Shown here: positions 12,299 to 34,300 of the stretch, piece by piece
How the letters are laid out: each line of letters opens with the position of its first letter
Position numbering within the stretch: position 1 is the first letter of the stretch
Source of the DNA: Chaenocephalus aceratus
Taxonomy: Eukaryota > Chordata > Actinopteri > Perciformes > Channichthyidae
Reading direction: 5' to 3'
Length of the DNA: 64,000 bases
NCBI GenBank assembly: GCA_023974075.1
Contig: CM043808.1
Span: 25,117,578 to 25,181,577 of the forward strand
The notes under the pieces: model-generated
The model's input: only the letters and a program-made list of their open reading frames with translations
Database searches by the model: none
What the model was told of the DNA's origin: nothing
Made by a program: the position numbers and the translations under genes

Positions 12299-13808
12299 GG
12301 GTGCGTTCGCACATGCCTTGTATAGTCCGGTTGAATCGAACCCTGGTGCGTTTAGCCGCTTGGTGCGGTTCATTTGGGTCGGTGTGAACGCAGTCCGAGA
12401 CCTCTTAAGTGAACTAAATAACCGGACTCTGGTCCGCTAAAATAGGTGGTCTCGGAGCGCTTGCTTGCGAACTCTGGAGCGGTTCATTGCTGGTGTGAAC
12501 TCAGTCCGCACCAAAACATAGGAAGCGCAGTATTTACGTGTCACAAGAACGCGGATATCTTCAAAAATATTTAGCGAAAGAGTCTTTCAAGACATCCGCG
12601 GTTGTTTAGTTAAAGAGTAAAGCAGAATTAAGTGTTGAACAGTGTAGTGTAAAGTAACAATTCTCCGTCAGCTACATAAAAGTAAGAACACCTGTCCTCG
12701 GTGAAACGCCCCTCCTCTGCAGAACGTTTCTCATGGATAATGGGAAGCAGCGCTGTCATTATGGGGAAAAGAACACCGACAGGCTGATCAGGAGCCCGAC
12801 GTGAAGCGGAGGGATCTAGATCCTGTCGGATTCCCCATAATGACAAAGTCGCTGCCCATATTATCCCGCTTACATGGCCACATTCTCAACAAAGTAACGA
12901 AATGACTCCCAATATTAATTGAAATGCTTTTGTGGATTTCGAAAATGATTTTATTGATTTAAAAAATAGTTGTATGTATTGATTTAAATTGACATGCATC
13001 CGCTAAGAAAAATAGTCCGTTGTTACTGTTTGAGTAGCAACGGCAGGAACTGCTTCGATAGCGTTTTTGAGGAGCTTTTTGATTACAGATTTGAAAACAT
13101 CGTTGCTTGCTTTAAAAGTAGCACAATTCATTATGTCAAACCTTGGAAAGTATCTAGATATCTGCCCTAATGCCAAAGTAACTGGCAACTGAATATGTGT
13201 CGCCGTCTGATGTCTATGTCTGGACCGCTGCGTAAAAAGGAGGGTTTCTGCCCGTTACTTCTCCGCTGTTTTCTTGTCGCTCTTGTCTTGTCAGTTTCAG
13301 CCAAACTGTATATACAGTTAAATCGAACGGACTTCTTTGTACAGATGTAAGCGTCCTTAGCAACGGTCAATAAATCCTTGACAGCGGTCTGTCTGTTCTG
13401 GATTAAAAACGTGTCACGTGTTTTGAATTGACCAATCAGAATCGAGTATTCAACAATGCCATGTAATAATATTTTTTAACGGACGTTGTCTGATTATATA
13501 ATCATATGCGCGGGCCGCTAGTGTCTGTTGATCTCCAGACTAAAAGCAGCATGAGAATAACCTGCCGAAAGTGCCGATGCTCCATGGCGGAGGCTCCGCT
13601 AGAAATTGCCGGGATTTGCGTTTTTACCCCCTTAATGTCTGACCAATGGTTGAACAGCATTTCCGAGCACATGACTTGTGTTTAAAGTTTATAGTCCGTT
13701 TGAGTTTTGCCCGTGTGAACGCAAACCGAACCTTCTGAAAAATGAAACAATGTAACAAACTGTGGTCTGGTGCGCACCAGAGAGCGGACTATTAGGTGTG
13801 AATGCACC
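12299..13808. mobile_element. TIR element flanked by TTAA, 1.5 kb
   Basis: Ends GGGTGCGTTCGCACA and TGTGAATGCACC are inverted repeats, each flanked by TTAA (12295-12298 and 13809-13812). More inverted similarity follows inward (TAGTCCG ... CGGACTA; GGTGCG; GTGTGAACGCA). TTAA flanks suggest a piggyBac-like element, but a PIF-type TAA duplication is also possible. No convincing transposase: the small open frames at 12628-13370 (-) show no family likeness. It begins 12 bp after the hAT duplication ends. Confidence 0.65.
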
Positions 13809-13812
13809 TTAA

Positions 13813-14562
13813 ACAAATTGTCCGCACTAATGGTTGAAAAAAACTAGCCTAAGCACTTGATTGTTAGGAATATTGACCAGTGGTAATGTATACTGTTTAC
13901 ATCATATCGCTACTCTACATTTTAATTGGTTGTAGAAGTTGTATAATTAATAACATTTAAATGAGCTGATTGTAGTCAAGGGATTTCAATTGATTGTAGT
14001 ACAAAATACAGCTGCATCCAAATCTTGTGTAATACAACTTTGCATTATTGAAATTCAGACGATATTCAGACAAAATGTACCATTTAAAAAATACTTTGCA
14101 TTGTTTTACATGAAACTTCCCAAGGTATAGAAGCTCACCTTGACCTGCTACAATAATACAATACTGCTAGTGCATCAATAATAGGATAATTGATCAAATG
14201 TAACTTTTGATAGTAGCAATTTGTACTAAAAGTTATTTTATCCTTGCACTAAAATTGATCGCAGAGATTTTGCTTCATAGGTATTTTATTCTGTAAAACA
14301 TTTATAAATGATTAAGGAAGCCAAATATATTTGTATGTACGTAATTATGATTTCTTGCAACTAAGAATATTTTCTGAAGTTACATGGGCCCATTCAATAA
14401 TTTTAACTGATTCAAATATTCTTTTTTGAATTAAAAACATGAGTGGATGTTTATCAGGGTAGCATCTAAAGGCAGTTGAACGTGGCTTGGGCGTGGCTTG
14501 GGCGGCCAGGTAGAGGCTCGAGGAAGAGTACAAAATAAACTGAACACCAACTCAACCCAAAC
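13813..14562. other. Intergenic, upstream of syndecan gene
   Basis: AT-rich. A direct repeat GGCTTGGGCGTGGCTTGGGCG lies near 14480-14503, just upstream of the syndecan start. No promoter element was defined. Confidence 0.4.
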
Positions 14563-17450
14563 ATGAGGATTTATTTGAAAGCTTCCTGGTTTTTGATTTT
14601 GGGATTAATACATCCTGTCAATATGTCGGTAAGTCACTTTTAATCTTTAAAACACATTTTGACATTGTAGACGTTACGTCAATCTCGTGCTCACCCTTCT
14701 CACTTCCTGAAGTTACCCGGTGCTTATTACTTCACGAAGGTGTGTTTGTTGTTTTACGACCTTGTTGTTTGTTAAGCCTTGAGATTAATGGAGAATCTTT
14801 TTAAATGTTAGTTACAGTGACCAACATATACATTTAATCGAATTTGTTGATTTTCAGTGGTGTAAGGTATTGAAGTACATTTACTCAAGTACGATTTTGG
14901 GCTACTTGTACTTTACTTAAGTATTTAAATGTCATGCTACTTTATACTTCTACTCTACTTTATTTTTTAAGCCAATATTGTACTTTTCACTCCACTGCAT
15001 TTATTTAACAAAACTAGTTATAAACATATAATTTTAGGTACAGATATCCAGCAGCAATATATAAAGTAATTCAATTAGCTCCACCTTTACAAGATGTGAT
15101 GAACACATTAAAGCATCAATAATCATAATGTACTCATTTCATATCTATATATGAAAATGAAAACCAGGTGCGTTTCAACAGAGGACATCACACTTCCCAT
15201 TTTGTGGTTTCAACACGTCATGTGGCTTTTCGTAGCAATTATATAAACAAGAAGAACCGCATTTATTTTTATTTTACAGATATTTCATACGTCCACAGAT
15301 AAATGTCTTAAAAAGTAGGCTACATGCATTTTGTGACAAAAAGGAGTGTACCTTGGACTAACCCCAAACTAAAAGTCTCTTCTATAACATAACAAGTCTT
15401 CAGAGACTAAAGTGGTTGAAGTTTATACAAATTGGATACAAATGTTTTACTTCCTAAATAATGTTTTAAGGCAGCATCACAATTAAAAAAAAATGTTATC
15501 TCTTACAAGTCAACATAGATTGACACTTTTCCATATCCATGTTGTCATTAATGAAGATGAATTCAAAACAAAATTATTAAAATATTATATTTAATAGCAC
15601 TTTTATATCTCTGTCATCTCATTGCTTTTACATGTTTTTCGTTATTTTCTTTGAAGAAGTCCAAAGTAAGTGAAAGGATGTGTGTCTTTATTGGTGTGGT
15701 TGACCCACATTGGGTTTTTTTTATCTCAGTTTCGCTGCTCTGATGTCTGTTGGCCTTTAATTCTTGGTACGGAAATTCTTTCACACTTGGTGATAGACAT
15801 CATATGCAGCAAACACTTTGATGTGGTTTCCAAGTCAAAGTGCACTAAGACCGTCTTATGTACAATGCGGCTAGTCCATCTCAGGGCTAACACACAGACA
15901 GAAAGCATTCGCATCTTGGGTTAAGTTCATCTTTCACTCATGTCTGTAGAAAACCCTTGCAAACATCAGGAGAAACAAACCATGGATAAGGTTCAATTAG
16001 GTTCACTGCATCCCTTTTAAGCAATAGTGCCGCTTGACAATTGCTTCCAGCTGTAAACATTATAAGTGTCCACGATTACAGCTGGAAGCAGAGTATGACA
16101 CATCAACAAGTCCACTGATCCAGGGAGGTAACCAAGCCACATTTTATTTCTGGGTGGGGATATTTACAGTATGACTGTTCAGATTGTTCTTTACTCAATC
16201 CAATCAAGAGCAATACTTTTCTGCCCCTGTTTCAAGGCTGTAAAACATTATAGTTTTTATTTCATTAAGAACAGCAGCTTTATGTAATGTACATTGTTTA
16301 CAATTGATAAAGACCATTACGTTTCTATCAATGAGTCTAGCTTGTCATTTATTTAAAGAGACATATTTTTAGGAGCTTTTTATTGTTGTGCTGAGCTGCT
16401 ACATACACTGTGTTGAGTCCAAACAACAGATCATGTGTTCTTTTACCTTCACGGCTTTGCTAAAGGGGTGGAGTTATTTGACCATGTAATTCAAGCTATA
16501 ATATGTACTCATTACACTTTATTGGTGATAACTGTATCATTATGGGTTTGTCAGCCACAGTGTGTTTTGACATTGCGTCAGTGGGACTTTGTATCCGAGA
16601 TATGATTCATTCTTTATTGTCCTCTTAAGGAAAGTACCTTCATAGGCTTACTTAGCCCAATGTCTGTTTTCACATGTCTGATAATAGCAGCAACAGGAAA
16701 CAGTGTGTTGAACTGCGTCTTTAAACATCTTCATCCCTTTTTCTCCATGAAATCAGTTTCCTGGCCCTCCAGAAGACTTGGAGGGATCAGGATATGACTT
16801 GGAAGATTCTGACTCTGGTTCAGGAGATTGGACAGAAGAAGGTAATGCTGAAAACCACAAACAAAGACTGTTATACTGCACTTAATACAGTATCTTTTCA
16901 TTCTTTTTCAAAAACCAAACACAATACATGTCTACTCTCTGTCTCACCAGGTGAAATTAAAAACACCAACAGCAAAGATATCCACATTTTAGCAACAGGA
17001 GGTGGAACCCAGACTAACTTTGATGTACGGTAGAGTCTCACTTCTTCTTAACCTCATTAGGAAGATGGCAGAGCAGAAAATAAGGTTTTAATCCTGCTCT
17101 TTTTTATTATAGAGTACTTCAGACCTGAACGACAACATGGGATCAGAATATGTTCTTGTGCCAAGCAGCAAGATCTTTTTGGACAACAAAGAAATCTTTG
17201 CTGGTACTTTGCCTTACGGTACATTAAGCATATTTGACAGAGTTTTACACTGTATGATTGTTTCTAACTCAGTCATTTGTGTTCAGCTGTTATTGCAGGA
17301 GGATTGATAGGAGTGGTACTTGCAGCTGCAATGGCTGCAATATTAATCTATACATGGCAGCAGAAAGATAATGAAGGATACGTCCTGGCCCAGCAGACGA
17401 CTTCACATGGAGATGATCACAGACCCAACAGGGAAGAAGTGATTGTTTAA
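14563..17450 (+). CDS. sdc1: Syndecan-like proteoglycan at the sdc1 locus (5 exons)
   Basis: Single-pass cell-surface heparan-sulfate proteoglycan family. Exons 14563-14628, 16757-16841, 16951-17024, 17113-17203, 17287-17450 give 159 residues in one frame. Residues 1-20 are a signal peptide (MRIYLKASWFLILGLIHPVN). Ser33, Ser42 and Ser44 lie in acidic Ser-Gly sites (EGSGYDLED, SGSGDW), as used for glycan attachment. The membrane segment is about 106-129 and begins AVIAGGLIGVV, very close to the syndecan VIAGGLVG motif, with GxxxG (Gly110, Gly114). The preceding NKEIFA matches the juxtamembrane RKEVLA. The tail is unusual: QQKDNEGYVL replaces the basic C1 motif, and the end is EEVIV where syndecans end EEFYA. 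It is about half the length of mammalian syndecan-1. Position between pum2 and laptm4a is that of SDC1; assignment rests on synteny plus the membrane segment. Confidence 0.85.
14629..16756 (+). other. Syndecan intron 1
   Basis: Contains at about 14868-15005 a common fish interspersed repeat (AAGTACATTTACTCAAGTAC, TTGTACTTTACTTAAGTATT). It resembles the repeat at 30711-31120. The open frames at 15670-15924 have no recognised homology. Confidence 0.5.
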
Positions 17451-19210
17451 CTTAACATTTTAACACCAATGTTTATGTTTTTAAAGGGAGGTTGCCAGGC
17501 AAATGTATGTACCTTGGGAGCGACTGTAAAAGTTTTGTCTTCTCTTAATATTGGGGGTGAATCGCTGACTATCCCACCTAATACAAATGTATCTGCAGTT
17601 GTTCATTGATAATGTATTTATATTTATGAAGAATTGTTTTTGTTTACTATCTTAAAAAGGATTTGAGATTGCTTCGTTCTACACAGGGCCAAAGGTATCG
17701 TTGCTACTAATTTTAACTTGCTTTATTTCTTTATAAATGATGGGTTGTCAGCAGGTGTATGATCTTATTTGGCATTGTTTGTGTGTAAAGAAGATCATAG
17801 ATGTAGTATGTGATTAATTATCAACCATGTAAAATACACTTTGCTATGTAATTGTTTTAAAGTGGCAGCTATATTTGCTTCCATGCACACTTTTTTGTAG
17901 CTTTTACATTTAAAAAAATACACTTTATGGGACTGGCTTTATGAAACTTAGCCATTGTTATTGTTGTAAGTAACACCACTGCTTTTAATACTGTAACACT
18001 TCAGAATGTATGCTGTGAGCCTCTCCCCCCTGTTACACCCAGGTGTAACAGGGCCTTTTAAGCAGCATGCAGGACTAATGACCTCATTATTATAAATCCC
18101 TGACTAGAGTCCTGGTTTAACCAGACATACTTGATTAACTGTGCTAAATAGGGAAACCTCAGCATTATCCCCCATTACAGTGCGTTAAATAATACATGTG
18201 ACATGAACAATCTAGGGTGAACTCATTGTAGGGTGCATAATAAATGTAAATAATACAATTTGGTAATAATGATGAGCTGCTACTGTATGTAACTATCTCG
18301 TAATGTCATCGAGACCCTAGATATTTACTATTTTTGTATTTGATAATTGTTGATAAAAAATATCAATCCTGAATGTCTTTGTTTGTTTTACTAGCATATA
18401 ACTAGAGTGTATGTATAATGTTTATTTATTATATGTATGTACTAATCAGGAAAATGTGATGTGATTTTCAAATGGTAAAAGATGAAGTTGCAAAATAATG
18501 TACATCCTCCTAAAGGTAACACCATAACACTTAAAAGGGCAACTGATTACTATATGAGGGTTGAACTGCCTCTTGAACTGTTGTTAATTAAAGGAATAAT
18601 TGAATAACTCTCACACTTAATACTGACAATAATGACACATAGAATATTGTCTTTTGCAATACAGATGTGTAATTGTAAAAGAAAACGACAAGGATAAAAG
18701 ATCATTTTCAACAACCTAAACAAGCCTATTAATAATAATAATAATAATGATACACTTTATGTATATAGAACCTTTCAAAACATAGTCACAAAGTGCTTTC
18801 ACATAAAGATACACAAAGAGCAAGTGAATTAAATAACAGCATCTTAACATAAAAACAGGTTGAAAATAATAACACTAAAATGCATAGATAAAGAATAAAT
18901 AAATATAAAAATAAAGTCACATAAAAGCAATTCTAAAAGAGTGAGTTGTTAAAAGTGATTTAAAAGAGCAGACATATTTTGCAGCCCTGTTCTGTAAATG
19001 TCTTCACGCTCATTGGTTAAGATTCCTGTCAGTCAAAGTTACCCTCTATTCCCCGTGTGTTGTTATCGCGGTGTCTCGCATCTCGTCAGTTTGCTGGGTG
19101 GGCGTTCCTCCTCCGAGTTCGTCTACTGACTGTTGTGAACAGTGAATGCTGTGAAGAATTGTATCCTCCACGACCAGCTCCCGATGTTTCTTCCTACGCT
19201 TGTGGAGGAC
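17451..19210 (+). other. Syndecan 3'UTR and intergenic up to laptm4a
   Basis: AT-rich. AATAAA at 18239-18244 is a plausible poly(A) signal. About 18735-18960 resembles a LINE-tail piece (ACACTTTATGTATATAGAAC, CACAAAGTGCTTTCACATAA). The last 200 bases, more GC-rich, probably include the laptm4a promoter and 5'UTR. Confidence 0.45.
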
Positions 19211-31343
<12,133 letters not shown>

Positions 31344-34300
31344 ATGATGAAGACTTTGCTCTGGAGCCTGCTGTGCTGCGCCGCGCTGCTGCTGCCTGAT
31401 GCCCGGGCCACACACCCTCCCAATGCCGGGGACCCGCGGCTGATCTCCGCACAGAGCTACGCACAAACACGACTCAATGGCCGACCCCCGATCAGGACCC
31501 TGGACCCAGAAAGTAAGTTCTGAACGAGTTGGTTGGTACTTTCTAAGTGTGAGGGAAGAAGTTTACAAAACTGAAGTAAAAAAATATAGCAATATGAAAG
31601 CATTAGTAGTGGAAAGCACATTTATTATTTACTTTAATAAGAGTTTTGAGGTACTTTAATACTACACTACAGATTTAACTCCACTAGTTTATGTGACGTT
31701 GTGGTTACTATTATTTTAAAAACACAAACAATTTACTGCTATAAATGAACAATCGTTTTGGTTTCTGACCCCTTACAAAATTATGCATCTACTAATGTGA
31801 CATTTTCCTTCAAAAATTCTCTGCTGGTTTTATTTAAATAACTTTATAAGTCGAGGCATTGGGGATTTTTTTTCCTCCAACATTTGAAGTTTGGTAGTAT
31901 TAAAAGACACAATTACCGAATGTCTTTTGCCCCCTTTAGTGTGTTTAATGAGGCAAATACCTTGAATTTTGTGTCAAGTTTGGTTTTTGCCCCAAAATAC
32001 TTTGTCCAGAAGCAATACAGCTCTTAAAAAATATATAAATATGTTTATTTGTTTTACTTTCAAAACTATGTAGTAGAAAGTACTGCATTTCTCGCTCATA
32101 TGTAGATGTAACATAAACTGTATTTGTTCAATTAAAGTACCTTAAGACTGTACTTAAATAGTAATTGTTCCTATATCCACGCCAGACTTTTTTAATCTCA
32201 TGTCAGTATGAGTTAAAATAGAAATAACTTTAAAAACTGTTTTGTACTGTTATGTATTTTTTGCATATTACATTAAACATGAAAGGCCAGACCTGGTCTA
32301 GTTAGGGTGAACATGTAATGTAACCAGTAGTGGATGATTGGACTTTACACTTTTCTTAAACACAACGTGCATGAATTGTGAAATGTGTTTACTGGGTGTT
32401 TCACAAGCATTATTATACGGGATAATCCAAGCTTGTTAGAAAACAAACCCACGTGGCTGAACTTACACTCGTGCTTCAACTAATAATGTGTCTGTCTATT
32501 GTTGTCTAATGTCAACTTACACCACTCTCCTGTACTTTCCACCTACTAATGTTCTCTATCACTTTTCCTTTCTGGTGTGCCTGTAGGCCACAGAAGTGCT
32601 TACACGTATAGAGGAGGGTATCACTACCACTACCAGCCACCAAGGATCCCTCCACCGGTAGTGTATAGACCTTTTCCTATGTCTCCTCCACTGACCTACC
32701 ACAGACCCTCACACCCCATGCCCCCATACCACCACAGATTCACCGGCCCAGTGGCTCCACATATGCATCACATATACAAAGGTCTATCTCCACCAGTAGT
32801 TCACCACCCTCATCACAGGCTCAAAGGCCAGTTCCCTCACACGTTGAAAGGTCCCTGCCTCATAAAGACAGACCCAACAGTGCCACCAGCGCCTGTGGTT
32901 CCCCTTCCTCCAACTCAACCTCCACCTCCACCAGAGCCGACAATACAGCCAACTCTGCCAGCAACGACAGTGACCACCATGCTGCCGGTGGTGGTGACCA
33001 CTGTGCTGCCGGTGGAGACCCCCGCTCCTGTGACGCTACCGGTCAGTACCCAAAGCGGCTTCATCACCACCGTCAGTCCTGAGACAGGTAGAACATTACC
33101 AGTCAGGTTTGCTTTCCAACCCAAATCTTCAATGCTTTTACAGGTCAGATCTGTTTGATTTGAGACATAATAGAAACACACACCATTTATAGATTCTTTG
33201 TGAGATATTTTCCTTCTTACTAGAGAAGATTCACACCACTTTCACATCTGTTTGATTCATATTAAGCATTTGATGTTTAAAATAAGACGAGAGCTAACAC
33301 TGATGTCTTTTTTAAATAAAAGCGGTATTTTTTCTTTTGTAAAGCAAAGAGGATCTGACACTGAACTGCAGAAATGTAGTTTAGTATGTTTATGTTAACG
33401 GACAGGCAGGGCTTCTAACAATGTCTCCATCTTTAGGTGGGACATCACTTTTTTTGTGTTGACATCAAGCATCCTTTTCATTCAGGAAAATGAGATAAAA
33501 GGATATGATGGACTGAAATATTGAAATGATGTCAGTATGTTTAAAGTAATACTATATCATTTTATTTTTTTACCACTACATGGATGCACAACAGTTTCCT
33601 TCTGTCTTCATGGCAACATGTGTTGTGTATCCCAAAGTGTCCTGTGTTTTGTTGTCACTAACAGTTTCACCAAAACACTTGAATGTTTCTCTGAATAATG
33701 ACTATGACCTAATCCTGCCATGCTTTGGTTGATCACCAGAGACAGACTCTCAGTGCATGAGCCGTCCCCTGGACCTGGTCTTTATCATTGACAGCTCTCG
33801 CAGCGTGCGTCCCGGTGAGTTTGAGAAGGTGAAGATTTTCCTGGCTGACATGGTCGACACCTTGGACGTTGGCGCAGAAGCCACCAGAGTGGCCGTGGTC
33901 AACTACGCCAGCACGGTCAAGATCGAGTTCGTCCTCAAAAACTACTTCAACAAACCCGACATGAAGAAAGCCATCACCCGCATCGAGCCCTTGGCGGCCG
34001 GCACCATGACAGGCCTTGCCATCAAGACCGCGATGAACAAAGCCTTCACCGAGGAGTCCGGAGCCAGACCTCGCTCCAGGAAAATCACAAAGGTGGCCAT
34101 CATTGTGACAGACGGGAGGCCCCAGGACCAGGTGGAGGAGGTCTCGGCCGCAGCCAGGGCTTCAGGCATCGAGATCTACGCTGTCGGGGTGGACAGGGCC
34201 GACATGCGCTCCCTGCAGCAGATGGCCAGCATCCCCCTGGAGGACCACGTCTTCTATGTGGAGACATACGGCGTCATCGAGAAGCTCACCTCCAAGTTCA

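Noticed and set aside
12628..13370. Minus-strand frames inside the TTAA-flanked element as transposase
   Set aside because: Short, separate frames with no DDE or other transposase motif.
19142..19210. 23-residue N-terminal extension of LAPTM4A
   Set aside because: In frame but unlike the family; start at 19211 gives the expected length.
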